In this document: piece after piece, positions 11,572-22,209 of the stretch
How the letters are laid out: every line of letters starts with the position of its first letter
Position numbering within the stretch: the first letter of the stretch is position 1
Origin: Anthoceros angustus
Taxonomy: Eukaryota; Streptophyta; Anthocerotopsida; Anthocerotales; Anthocerotaceae
Direction: 5' to 3'
Assembly: GCA_010909165.1 (NCBI GenBank)
Contig: MU008189.1
Coordinates: 124,001-188,000, forward strand
Length of the DNA stretch: 64,000 nucleotides
Notes under the pieces: model-generated
The model's database searches: none
The model's input: only the letters and a program-made list of their open reading frames with translations
What the model was told of the DNA's origin: nothing
Program-made: the position numbers and the translations under genes

Positions 11572-11704
11572 GTCTACGCACCCAACAAGAGGCCCTATCC
11601 TGGGAGGAGATGGCTTCTCCCTGTTTAAACTCTTGCAGCAAAATTCAAAGCACACACTGCAGATGCATGTTGATAGCTAGTGTACTATCATTTTGTGGGC
11701 GGCA
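11572..11704. promoter_or_regulatory. Short shared upstream region between two divergent genes
   Basis: Only 133 bp separate the start codons of SAICAR synthetase (-) and the dioxygenase-like gene (+), so the core promoters must overlap, lie inside coding sequence, or belong to an unseen 5' exon. No clear TATA element was recognised. Confidence 0.4.
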
Positions 11705-13040
11705 ATGAGGGCTGACTGGCCAGCCTTGGCCCTGCATCTGCCATGCTCTTGCAACACGCCAACAGGGCGGTTGATCAAGGAGCATGCTTCCTCAGGAAGC
11801 AGAAGGAAAGCCGAAGCGGGTTCTGGCTCCAGGACGTTCGAGGAACTGTTGCTGTTCGAGAGGAAGGGCCATGTATGCCTCAGGGGCTTCCTACCTCCTG
11901 ACAGAGTCCAGGCTTTGGAACCCGTGCTTCTGCAAAGAGCTCAGGTGAACATGCTGCAAGCCTTCAGGCACCGGATATCGGTGCTATGTCCAGGGGTCGA
12001 TCCTTTCAGTGCCAAGACGGTGACGGAGGCGGAAAACATCATCCGACTCAAGGTGCTTTCTTTCGCATTCAGCCCTGTGGCAGCTGATCCGGTCTGGGTC
12101 TGGTCACCCCAGCCATGTGGACTTCCTAATACTTTGCAGTGTGCAGGGAAGGGATGAGCTCGGCTTCCTGCAAATGTTCAATCTTCACCGAGAGAGCGAA
12201 CTTCTGCTGCAGTTTGCGCTGGACCATGCTCTGTGCAGAACAGTGGCCGAGCTGCTGGGTGTGAAACGAGTATGTGCTGCTCGCAACGAGCCATCACAAC
12301 ATCATCATCTGCTTCCTTCAAGTCCCATAAGCTAATTCTTGCATGCGTTCACTACAAGCGATCTGCCAGGTCCGCCTCTACCAAGATTGTCTCTTCCTCA
12401 AGCTACCTGGCTTTGGAGTCACAAACTGGCACTCTGATCTGAACATGGTTCCTCTGGATACCAACTCCTTTCTGACTGTCTGGATTCCCTTGCGAACATT
12501 ATCCAGCTCAGACTCCAGTCTGCATTTTGCCTCTGGTAATAACCTTGATACTTTCCTTCAAGACATGGCCTGGTGTTGTTCCAAATTTTCTTTCTCACAG
12601 TGTCAGTTCTCAGGATCCCATCGAGATTTCGCATTGCCGTACTGGCAGTCCAATGAAGGAATGGCGCGGCTAGAAGGCAGGGGTTATCCCATTCAAAGCT
12701 ACAACAATCTTGCCCTGGGTGACATGTGAGTGCACAAGCCTGTGGAATCCTGGTTTTCAGACTCGACATACGTGCTTACTGATCCGTGCTCATCTGGTTG
12801 GTTGGTTGGTCGGGCTTGGATCTCTTTTGGAACAGCACCATCCACCATGGCTGGACTCTTCATTGGGCTCCACCGCAGCCAGCCGGGCCTCTGTCTCGAC
12901 CTGCATGGACAATTAGCTACTTTGCTGATGGAGCCCGAGTTCTATCCACCAAGCATTTACGGTGCTTCTGTCCAGCTTTGTCTTTGTGCTTGGCTTGGAC
13001 CTTCTCTTCGTCTTTTTTTTTTTCCTTTTGTTCTGGATGA
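11705..13040 (+). CDS. Phytanoyl-CoA dioxygenase (PhyH) family protein
   Basis: Fe(II)/2-oxoglutarate-dependent dioxygenase family; the substrate cannot be told. Exons: 11705-12052, 12147-12269, 12370-12535, 12614-12725 and 12836-13040, phases consistent, 317 residues. An upstream in-frame TTG at 11693 is not a normal start, so the ATG at 11705 is used. The N-terminal part has HVCLRGFLPPDRV, typical of the PhyH entry helix. The iron-binding H-x-D is in NWHSDLN (about residues 178-180). The distal His is in DITIHHGWTLHWAPP (about 253-259) and the 2-oxoglutarate Arg in SRPAWTISYFADG. The last about 30 residues (after VLSTKHL) do not look conserved and end near a poly-T run, so a further 3' exon may exist and the C-terminus is uncertain. 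Confidence 0.88.
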
Positions 13041-13355
13041 TTGCTTGGAGGGCAGCCCTTTTTGATCTGAGGGCTTTTTTTTTCCCTCTATTCATTTATT
13101 CCCTTGAGCAGGAGAAAGCTGCAAGATGAGGACAACTGGAGTTTCCAAATTTGGAGAAAGCAAGTGAAGGAGGGACAGAAGGCACAACACCCTTTGCTTC
13201 CTTTGGTATACAGTGAGAAAGGAGGATCAAGGTTACAATGAGGCAAGTCCTTGCGGGACATCATACTGAACGTATGAGCCAAATTGAATGTAACAAAAAT
13301 CACAACTGGAATGATTCACTAACTTCTACTTTCAAATTCTGCAATTTCTGTTTAT

Positions 13356-14271
13356 TCAGCAGATGGTGACGGTGGAGGGAACGCAGCCAGTATTGCAGCA
13401 CTTGCTGCGATCTGCAGGGCAATCCGAATCTTGTTCGCACTCGCCCTGGCACATGCCACTACTGCAGTAAGAGGGAGATTCTGGGTGCAGAGTTCGGCAG
13501 ACATGGCCACATCCGCCACAGTTGTTGACATCCAGCAACAGGTTCAGACATGTTTTGCCGTCACAGCAGGCTGAGTGCACGTCACTGCATTCGGAGCTGG
13601 AGTTACAGGACTCCACACAAGCAGAGTTGATGCAGGAACTGTTGGCTGGGCAGACGTTCCCACAGAAGTTGCAGTTTGCTGAATCAGAGCTGGTGTCTGA
13701 ACAGAGATTGGAGCAGCACCACTGGTTTGGACGGCACTCCCGGTCTTCATGGCAGGAAGCTGTACCAGGAGGAGGACGGCGGACGGGTGGAGGAGGCGAA
13801 GGAGGAGGTAATGGAGGAGGGAGTCTGCGTACACACTTGCCTTTAGAACAGGTGAATTTATACCCACAGGAGTTGGTGCAGGAGCCACAGTAGCCTGGGC
13901 TTGAGGTCAGATCCACACACGCATGTGTCTTGGACACTACGATGTCCAGAATCGAGTGTATCACTCCTGGTCGTCTGGTGCAACATGTTCTTGGCAGAAG
14001 AGCTCCTCTTACGTTCACAACTTGGAATTTCTCGCACGCACGAACCTGCAGCATTTACCAGCATACCATCAGGATGGACTGAACAGATATTTTAGTAGAC
14101 CATGTTGATTGCAAAATGAGAAGGACGGACTTTGCTAAGTGGGCAATTGCTGGATGACTGCGGCGAAGAAGCCTGAGCTAGCCCAGCTCCAGTTCCTCCT
14201 GACTTGGAGCACAGAGGCGTCAGACAAGTTAGCACTAGCAAACTGAGCTTTAGCATTGCAAAGTACATCAT
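13356..14271 (-). CDS. Secreted cysteine-rich protein, Stig1-like, with proline-rich hinge
   Basis: Proposed exons 14101-14271 and 13356-14045 (286 residues). Exon 1 starts MMYFAMLKLSLLVLTCLTP, a clear signal peptide. The mature protein is Cys-rich: SPGYCGSCTNSCG, a Pro-rich hinge (PPPLPPPSPPPPVRRPPPG), then three modules with CC and C-x-x-C spacing, for example NQWCCSNLC, NCNFCGNVC, SACCDGKTC and NNCGGCGHVC. The NCGxCGxxC signature is that of the Stig1 family (secreted stigma/extracellular proteins of plants). The donor of exon 1 (ATG|GTCTAC) is weak, so the joint between the signal exon and the Cys-rich exon is tentative. Other secreted Cys-rich families such as WAP- or EGF-like ones remain possible. 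Confidence 0.6.
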
Positions 14272-15621
14272 TGTTCCGCTACAGGACATGCACAAGAAGC
14301 CTGAAGACGAGAAACTCTCCGGTTGCAGCAACAGTACCTCTTCTTATATCTCACGCCCGCTTGCAACCAGGACCACTATCAAGAATCTGCCCCATCAACA
14401 AGCCGGCTGTACGAAAGCATTTGTGGACAGCGGTCACTCCTTGAAACTTTTAGGGAAACGATTGTCATGGAACGCGAAAAATGACAAAGTGATACTAACG
14501 TTGTTGGACCCCAAAAATCCAAACTATGTGGAGATTGTCCTTCTTAGGCCCAGCTTTTCATCATGTGTCATCCCCAGAAGGGCACATATGTGTAGTCACA
14601 GAGAAAGCTGTGCAGATCCACAGATTGGCATTGGCTTTGCCACAATCACCAGCTTTGGCCTCCAGGGAAGACTCACAACGCACAAACATATAGACATCGT
14701 AGTCAGGCGCAAAACATCTTAAAACCTACTTGAGATCATCGGCACCAAAAAAATCCTAATCCTTCCCGCTGACGTGGTTGTTAGCTAGATAGCCTTTTAC
14801 AGTGCACTTCACCATTAGCTTTAGTTACGGGTAAGAATTATCGAACTTCCTCATTCAGAAATTGCCAAAGTCCAGCCGGTCCACCGCGGACCCTCCCGGA
14901 ATTCGGGCTCAACTCTGGCCAATTTCTGCATGTCTCTTGTCATAGTCCCGCGGGGAATTTAGGGTCTGGACGGGTTCGGCCACGTCGCCGTCCTGCCCGC
15001 CGCTTGGTCGACAGCACATTTTGTTGCGTTTCCCATAAACCTTTTCACTCTTCTATGTTCAATCTCAAACCTTCCACCTGTTAGAAGCTTGGATAGCTAG
15101 GATAGCTAGGATAGCTTCGAGAGCACATTTTTGAACAAGTCCCATTTTTGGTGCATTTACCTCTGAATTCTTCTTGGTGCTTCATTGTTGTCAGGCTACA
15201 GTTCTGCTCTCCATTTTGGTGCTTGGTTCTTGCTCGTCTTAGGTGAGGATTTTGATCCATAAACTGACTCCCAATGATTTAAAAAACATGGTAGACACGA
15301 TCAACAGGGACTGAATAAATACATATATCTCAGGCTGATGGGAACAACACTAGGGAGTACTCACAGCGGTAGATGTGCTTTTACGTCGGCTGCCGAAAGC
15401 TGTGGACGATGTTAGCAGCACATGATGGTTCATTTTGACCCTGGGGCTTGACAATAACGCATAGAGGGAGCCGGAGGCTCATTGCCTCTGGAACTGGAAA
15501 TGGCTATAGACAACCTTGAAGGAGTTCTTGAACAAACTTCGTGTGACTTTTTTCTCCCTGAAGTTTCTCCAACTGACAACATTTTCACTGTCAGACAAGG
15601 AGGAGGAGAGTTTGGGAATAA
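14272..15621. other. Intergenic region
   Basis: A plus-strand ORF at 14,204-14,722 overlaps the signal exon on the other strand and has no recognisable features. A small perfect repeat, GGATAGCTAG in three tandem copies, lies at about 15,090-15,115. No gene called. Confidence 0.45.
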
Positions 15622-17468
15622 TCAGCTGTCACAAGGAAGACCCAAGAAAGCACAAGGAATGTCACTCTTCAAAAGCGTAGATACCTCGTGGTATGGGACA
15701 GACACAACTCTCCAACCTGCAGCTGTCAGATGCCTCGTCTTGAGAAGAGTATGGCCCAGTGGTGAACCTACAGTAACGTGGCAAGGCATAAGAAGGTACG
15801 GATGGCGTTCAAACCACCATGGAGATATTCGCACGCTCGAATGTGACCAGCGAAGTACCAAGTCAGAAAGGGAACATAAAAGAAGATTTTTGCCAACCAA
15901 CCTGTGTTCCGGGCAAAGTGTGAAGGACCGTCGATTTCCACAGCAATGCTCCGATGCACAAGAGCCAGATCTACGGAGTAATGAGCTGCAGTGTACTCCG
16001 CCTGAAACTGAAGCCCGGCACCCATGAGCAGATATCGAATTTCCTTCTGCAAAGCAGACGTGAGCAACGACCCCCTCTTTTCCTTGCTCCACGCTGCCGA
16101 AGCTGCCTCTTCCAAACAGCTTGCCAGCCGCAAGTGCACATCGGGGTACTCCAATTCAAGAGTAAGCTTCACCTGATACAACTGGGACAGGGACCTGTTC
16201 GTCAAGGCAACATCTCCGCATGCCTGTGACTGATGGTCCACACAGGAAACTTTCGCCCAGATTCTTGCGAATGACGGTCTGCGTAACTCGTTCAGGACAG
16301 AATAGGCCCATGAAATGACAGCCAAATGATCCAAGTTAAAACTATCGAACATTCCAGATCCTTGCCTTACAATGTCAGGCTTCAGATGAGCCGGTCTAGA
16401 AACAGGATTCCGCGTGCCCTCAGACTGAGCAACATTTCCACCTACACAGTCTTCGGAGATCAAGTCTAGAGCATCCAGCAAGGGAGATGCAGAGTGACAT
16501 AATGAAGCGAAAGCCCAAAGCAACTGTGCCAGCTCTTGAGGCTGAAATCTACCAGCAACTAAACCGGCTCGCTGGGCCAATCCTTGAAACAGCGAATGAT
16601 TAGCAAGCCTCATAGCAGCATACGCTCCAGCAACATTCGCAATATGCTGAGGCTGCAACTCACAAAGCCGGTCCAACGCTGCAACTCCAACCACCTCCAT
16701 TTCATCAGCGTACAACAAGCTCCCTCCCACCTTGGAGAGAGCCCAGGCAATGTTGGAAACTCCACGAGCGGAACAACTCCTCACGACACTCACTGCTCCT
16801 CGCACCAACTGGACCATCTCCTGCCTCCGCGCAAAGCCAAGTCTGTCGCTTCTGGACATACACACTCTCTCCATGTGCCTCGCAATCCTGTGAAGAGCAG
16901 TCGCAGCATTGACAGGAGTAAGCAGTTGCAACCCCTCATTCCGTGCACGTGCCAGTGCATCTCCAACAAGAACAAGTATCGCCTCACAATCACCGGCCTG
17001 AACAAGCCCTTCATGGAGCCTGCGTTCACCATCCTCTCGTGCCAAAGTAGTAACCCCCTCGTCCACCACCACAACCTCACTCTCTCCCGGTGGCCAGCAA
17101 ATATTGCTAACACCCCTCCCACCCACAAAGCTATCCTCCCCCCTAGCAACCCCCTTCTTCCTCCGCCCTCTCCTCCCCGTTCTCCTCAGACTATCCAAAG
17201 ACACGAAACTGGGATCCCGCAACCTCAGTGCTTGCAACGCCTTCTCCCTAGCTCTGTTTGCCCAATCAACATCACTCCTCCCAGACAACGCCCCTTCCCG
17301 TTCCCCCTTCCCATTCCACCTCCCGGCATCACTTCCTCCCCAACACTCCTCCTCACATTCATCCCCTCCCCTACCTAAAACCCTACCTACACCCCCACAC
17401 CTCACCCAACCCCCCCACCTCGGAACTACCAAACACGACGAAGCAACAACAGCACAACAGGCCGCCAT
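15622..17468 (-). CDS. RAP-domain protein, organelle RNA metabolism
   Basis: Two exons, 15902-17468 and 15622-15767, phases matching, 570 residues. The ATG at 17468 (MAACCAVVASSCLVVP) gives an organelle-targeting-like N-terminus; the longer frame upstream opens only with a GTG. The middle contains helical repeats of the octotricopeptide type: SNIAWALSKVG, IANVAGAYAAMRL, LAQLLWAFASL and HLAVISWAYSVL, each about 38 residues apart. The C-terminus is a RAP domain: YSVDLALVHRSIAVEIDGP, SHFARNTGS across the splice site, then TLLKTRHLTAAGWRVVSVPY. RAP proteins bind organellar RNA, and the fold resembles a restriction endonuclease. The last about 25 residues are less certain because a donor-like GAG|GTATCT precedes them. 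The coiled-coil ORF ends 17 bp upstream on the same strand. Confidence 0.9.
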
Positions 17469-17485
17469 TGCGCCACCCCGCCGTC

Positions 17486-18028
17486 CTAACACCTCCCGTC
17501 CGTCAAACTAAAGGGCCGCATCGGGTCATCCAAGTTCCTCCTCGCAGCTTCCGGCTCAAACCTCCCCTTCCGCTCCCTAGCCTTCATCTCCCGCCTCATA
17601 TGCTTCTCCAGCTCCCGATCGAACTCCGCGTCCGCCTGCCTCTCCATCTCCTTCATGATATCCCTGTCCAGGCTCCGCTGCAGCTCCTTGAACACCTCCC
17701 GGTTCCAAGCCGCATCCGCCTGCCGGGCCAGCTCCTTCTCATTCTCCCGGAACAGCTGCCGGAATATCTGCCTGTCCAGCTGCCGCTCTATCTCTCGATG
17801 CACCTGCCCGTCGATGGCCCTGCGTACATGCGCGTCGATGAGCCGCTCCGCTTCCTCATCCGAGATAGAGTCCCCTTCCTCGGAAGCTTCTCGACCCCCA
17901 CCGCCGCCTCCACCGTTGGCAGCAGGAGCAGCTTCGGACTCGGCAGCCTTGCTCAGCTGCTTGTCAATGAGATTGTACACCTTCCTCTCCAGCTCCTTCA
18001 GAGCCTCCTCACCGGCGCCTGCTTCCAT
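17486..18028 (-). CDS. Charged coiled-coil protein of unknown function
   Basis: An ATG-started ORF of 180 residues, rich in Glu, Arg, Lys and Asp, with long helical heptad-like stretches (ERQLDRQIFRQLFRENEKEL and ELQRSLDRDIMKEMERQADA) after a Gly7 run. Codon bias and periodic charge look like real coding sequence, and the antisense ORFs are low complexity. The stop codon lies 17 bp before the RAP start. Just before the stop, AG|GTGTTAG could act as a donor, so this ORF may be the first exon of the RAP gene rather than a separate gene. Family not recognised. Confidence 0.55.
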   Translation of the reverse strand: MEAGAGEEALKELERKVYNLIDKQLSKAAESEAAPAANGGGGGGGREASEEGDSISDEEAERLIDAHVRRAIDGQVHREIERQLDRQIFRQLFRENEKELARQADAAWNREVFKELQRSLDRDIMKEMERQADAEFDRELEKHMRREMKARERKGRFEPEAARRNLDDPMRPFSLTDGRC

Positions 18029-18177
18029 TCCTGGCCTCGGTCCGCTCTTTCTGCCACACAGCCCGCTCTTCCTCCGCCGCAGCGCCCACTAAATCCCACC
18101 CGCCAGCATCTCTAGATCTTTCCTTCCGTCCTTCTGATATTTCTGACCCTGCCTCCAATCGGGACACACACACATTA

Positions 18178-18270
18178 TCTACTCATTCATCAGCCATTCA
18201 TCAGTCTTTCATCCATTCATCAGCCATTCATGCATTCATCAGGCATTCATCCATTGATCGGCCATTCATG
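18178..18270 (+). repeat. Tandem CATTCATCAG-type minisatellite
   Basis: About seven to eight imperfect copies of an 11-mer close to CCATTCATCAG, in the probable promoter of the coiled-coil/RAP locus. Confidence 0.8.
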
Positions 18271-18548
18271 TATTCGTAATAAACAACGCAAGCAGAATAA
18301 CACTTACGCAAGTGTGAAAGTAGATAAATACAATACGAGCTATGCCCCACCAGTGAGGGTGGCTAGGGATTCGATGCTCGTGGAGGATGGATCACTGCTT
18401 CTGTTGGCGGAGGAAGGTAGCCTTGTTGAATCGGACCGGGATGAGAGTTGCCGGAATCCCTCCGCCTGCAAGACTCAGAAAACTTAAGGCCGAGCTGATT
18501 GCTGGAGACAGCGATGATCTGAGATCTGAAATCTTTCCATTGCGGGTC

Positions 18549-19687
18549 TCAATCTGTTCGTGCTGGTGCACGGGGCCTGGTGCTGGGACAGGATTGTGCA
18601 TCTGCTGCAACTGGCCACAAAGTGTCAGCACTGGATCTTGCAAGCGCTGGGAAGGACAGGGCGGATCGTAACACACTGGAAACTCTACACCAGCTGGCTG
18701 CTCCTCTCATCTCCTTCCTCCCGGCTCTTCCGGACTCCGAGAAGGTACCCGGAGCTGTGCAAAAGATGCCATCCCTTTGGTCTGTGTATGCCTTATACAA
18801 ATTCTGGAGTCGACAGCCTCAGCCATGACCTAGATGCATCGACTTATCACGCATAGATTGCATGTCCTGCTGGAGGTGGTCTTGGTGGTTCACAGGATGG
18901 GGGGATTGAGTGGCACGCTTGCCATGGAGCTCCTCCCCGACAAGATCGCAGTCACCGTCTTCCCGGCTGTTTTGATGCTTCCCAATCCTGACCACCAAGA
19001 CGCTGGCGATCTCCTCAAGGTTCATAGCTCTGATATCACATCTTGTTCTTGTCTGATTTCTCTCTGAAACTGAATTCCATGCGGGTTCTTGATTCTCCGC
19101 CTGCTGTAGACTCATCCCTTCCATCCCTGGCCTTGTTACTTGCCACCAGACCATCGCAACCGTCTTCGCGAAAGGGGCGCGCAACTCGCGCAACTCGCGC
19201 AACTCTCTACCTTGACTTTCGGGAACGGGCCCGAGAAGCCACCTATCTCAATGCGGTGGCGCCTGGGGGCTGTGAAGGACATCTTTATACCAGTTATCTC
19301 CATCGCAGGTTTGCTCGATCGGAACTCTTTCAAATGATTCAGCAGAGCTGCAACGTGAATCTTTGGAACGCACCCGATCCGTCCCAAACTCTTACTGATT
19401 TGTCACACCTTACTGATGAACTTTTTCAGGATGTCGCTTTAGCGCAGCTGTGCCTCAAGGCGTTTCCTCCATTGAAGCTGACGGACTTCCTTATCTCAAC
19501 CACTCGAAAGAGATGCGGGAGCGTGCCCAACATCGAATGTGATGTCGGCAGGAGCGGCGTTCTAGAGCTTGCGGATCTCATGTGCCAGGCGATTCCACCA
19601 AAGCAACGCATTGCAGTGCATGCGGATCACAGGCCCTTCTTCTCAGCTCCTGCCGACCTTGTCGCTCACCTTTCCCTCATTGCTTAA
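18549..19687 (+). pseudogene. Methylesterase (MES)-like alpha/beta hydrolase pseudogene
   Basis: Pieces of the plant MES/hydroxynitrile lyase family appear in order. First is FVLVHGAWCWDRIVHLLQ (oxyanion region) at 18,557. After a frameshift near 18,605 comes TGHKVSALDLASAGKD with LISFLPALPDSEK. The nucleophile-elbow region at about 18,870-18,990 (VVHRMGGLSGTLAMELLPDK) should read GHSMGGL but has Arg instead of the catalytic Ser and Val instead of Gly. A C-terminal exon to 19,687 contains ELFQDVALAQLCLKAFPP and, near 19,620, the catalytic His region (HADHRPFFSAP). In-frame stops separate the first two blocks. The frameshift and the lost nucleophile make a working esterase unlikely; a non-catalytic derivative is the alternative. 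Confidence 0.7.
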
Positions 19688-19689
19688 AC

Positions 19690-20148
19690 TTACGGCAGCA
19701 CTGTACTTCGTCACCATTCAATTGCCCGCCTGTAAGAGGAGTTCGAGGCTTCCGACCTTGTGTTTGTGTGCTCGGAACCTGCGATTTCGCAAGAACACTT
19801 CAGATGAAAGGAACAAACTTAGCTGAACGTTTTGTCAATAAGGTTCGGAATGCACATTCCGTACTCGTCACGGAATGTACATACATGGTGACGAGCAAGT
19901 AGCAACGCAGTTAACTAGCAGCTCAGTTAACTAACCTTGAACTTCCACGTTTAGGGTTACAGCCACATTCTTGTAATGAGATAACATCTTCTAGATGATT
20001 CCACCGGCAGGGGAAAGAGAGGGTGCTGTTTGGATGTTTCCATTAGGGCTCCATTTCGAACGGCGGTAGTGTAGTGTGTGCTGTGCAGGACTGCAGCGAT
20101 CGGGTGGCCTCGTCTCGTGTACGCGAGCTAGGGGGTGTCAGTCTGCCC
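19690..20148. other. Intergenic region
   Basis: No gene supported. Contains a small inverted repeat, GGAATGTACA/TGCACATTCC-like, near 19,847-19,885. Confidence 0.4.
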
Positions 20149-21404
20149 ATGGCCACTAAGCTCAGTCGTTGCTTCGCAGCCTTGGCGGTCGGTGGCGGTA
20201 CCTTCCGGGTGCCATTGAGGCAGACGCAGGCTCGGACTTTGTTTCTGCGGCGGCCAGTGGCGAAGCCATTCTTCACGGGTCTCGGTGTTCGCGTCTCCAT
20301 TGCCGTGCCACCAATGTGCTTGCTGAGTGAAACAATTTTTGTTGTAGTGACGGGGAAATGCGGTGATGTGTTGGTGCAGGACGGAGAAGCTGCGGGCCTG
20401 CAGTAGCGGTGTGTCGAGTCTGGCCTGCCGGCGGTAGAGGAAGGAGTAGGTGTTACGTTGCGCAGGCGCAGGGTGATGTGCCTGTCGCTGCAAAGCTCGC
20501 GGAAGAGGTCTCGAGTCAGTCTGCTCCGGTCCAAGAAGCTGAAAATGTTGTCGTTCCGGAAATTCGAGATCAGGAGATAGATGCTGGCAGGTTCGGAGGG
20601 GAATTCTCTGAGGTTCAAGAGGCTGAGTTTGAGGATGTGGAAGGGGATTCTGATGTCAGGGCTGAAGGAGCTGATGATGGTGAAGAAGATGCGGAAGGCG
20701 GCGAGAAGAAGTCGGAGGAGTCCGGGAAGGTTTCAATCAAGCTTCCGCATATCCCGATTCCGGAAGCTCGAGATGCTTTCATGGCATTGATCAATGCAAA
20801 GTGGACGGATATGGATCTGGAGACGAAGTCCAAAGTGATGTCTGCTCTGGGGACGAGAAACGGTACGCTGCTGGACTGCTGGGATGCTTACCACGACGTG
20901 CTTAAGTATTATGAGAGCTTCCAGAAGCTGACCAAAGCATTGGACGAGGCCCGTGTGGTGCGAAGACCTACCTACCTGCTTGTGTGTCACTCTGTTATTG
21001 GCTCGCTTGCTAAGCTCCAGCTCTGATCGTCACATTGTATCTTGCTTTGTCTGCAGTCCAACACGTTGCCTCCGGAGCTGTTGAACGACGTTGTTACGGC
21101 TTTCATGAAGTATAACAAGCTTCTGAGTGACTATGAAGAGGATGGCCAAGAGTACCTCAGGCAGAAAACTGCCGGGGAGCTGGGAGCGTCTATGAAGACG
21201 CTGCAGGAAGCGATGGACAATTTCACCAAGGCTTCAAGGAAGTCGTCCAAGAAGGGGGACTCGAGTGACCCATACGGCTACAACATGAACGACATGTTTG
21301 ACGAGTATTATGACAATTACTACAAGGAGAACTACATGAACAGCTACAAGAACAACAACACATCTCCCAAGACCAGCCCCAGGAGGAAGAAGAAGAGTGG
21401 GTGA
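20149..21404 (+). CDS. Acidic organelle-targeted protein of unknown function
   Basis: Probable exons 20149-20292, 20466-20957 and 21057-21404, about 327 residues (the exon-1 donor could also be at 20304). The N-terminus MATKLSRCFAALAVGG, followed by many Arg and few acidic residues (ARTLFLRRPVAKPF), looks like a transit peptide. Exon 2 begins with a strongly acidic stretch (EEDAEGGEKKSEES) and then a helical domain (IPEARDAFMALINAKWTDMD). Exon 3 is helical (LPPELLNDVVTAFMKYNKLL) and ends in a Tyr/Asn-rich, then basic, tail (FDEYYDNYYKENYMN, PRRKKKSG). No family recognised. The two 3' exons are well supported by phase and signals. Confidence 0.65.
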
Positions 21405-22209
21405 TGAATGCCGGCCAGAACGGGGCTTATGTGGAGGAGAGTAGGTGTAGCTCTCAACCATGCAGTATTTTTTTCATCAGGAGCTGAAGTGGTCCAGTTT
21501 TGATTTGGCCCGCTGACAACAGCGTTTGTCCATCGCTTTTCCACTACCTCGTGTACAATTGAGGCTTACTTCTCGTTGTAAACTTGCTGAAATGATAAAC
21601 GCTTTTTGGATTATGCTACGTCACTTCGTACCAGAAGAGTCCCTGGAGCGAGAAATCTCCGAGGCTTCTGCCCTGGAGCGGAAGGTTCATTAAGTTTGGA
21701 GCTGTTAGGAAATTTGCAAACTCCTGGTCGGCCCTTTACATCGTGCGCTGTGTGCCGGGGAACAGTCCGGGAGGAGTAGAACTGGCTTCCGATAAATGCC
21801 CTTTCCGGGAAATTGAATGCAAAGCTCCAGGAAATGAGGGAGCTGAGGTTCATCCTACCTAATTAGTTGGTTAGTGCGCCGAACAAATCCATATACAATG
21901 TTCGGCATCTACTCAGGCTAGCATCCGTTTATGTTCATGATGCCAGCAGATTGTGCTGGCATCTCTCCTGCCGTCTTCCATCCCTGTACCCACCGCGCTC
22001 TGCTGCAGTCGAAGCCCCTCGTTTTGTTCCTTTGCCTGTGCTGCGGTTCCAGCAGATCTTACTCGCCAGTCACATGTGTACAGTTGCAGGAATTGAGTGG
22101 CAGCTCATACCTTCACCTCCACATCTGTTGTCTTGCTGAAGGGGACTTCCTTACCACAGACAAGAACCTTCCTAAGAGCACATGCTCTGACAGCGCCACA
22201 ACCAGCTCC
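21405..22209. other. Intergenic, convergent 3' regions
   Basis: Lies between two converging genes. Short ORFs only; probably both 3' UTRs. Confidence 0.5.

Noticed and set aside
13522-13893. 123-codon plus-strand ORF
   Set aside because: Antisense to the Cys-rich exon; the minus strand shows ordered cysteines.
14204-14722. 172-codon plus-strand ORF
   Set aside because: Overlaps the signal-peptide exon on the other strand and has no recognisable features.
15768-17492. RAP protein starting at 17492
   Set aside because: The codon there is GTG; the first in-frame ATG is at 17468.
16584-18115. Pro/Ser-rich plus-strand ORFs
   Set aside because: Antisense shadows of the RAP and coiled-coil coding sequences; low complexity.
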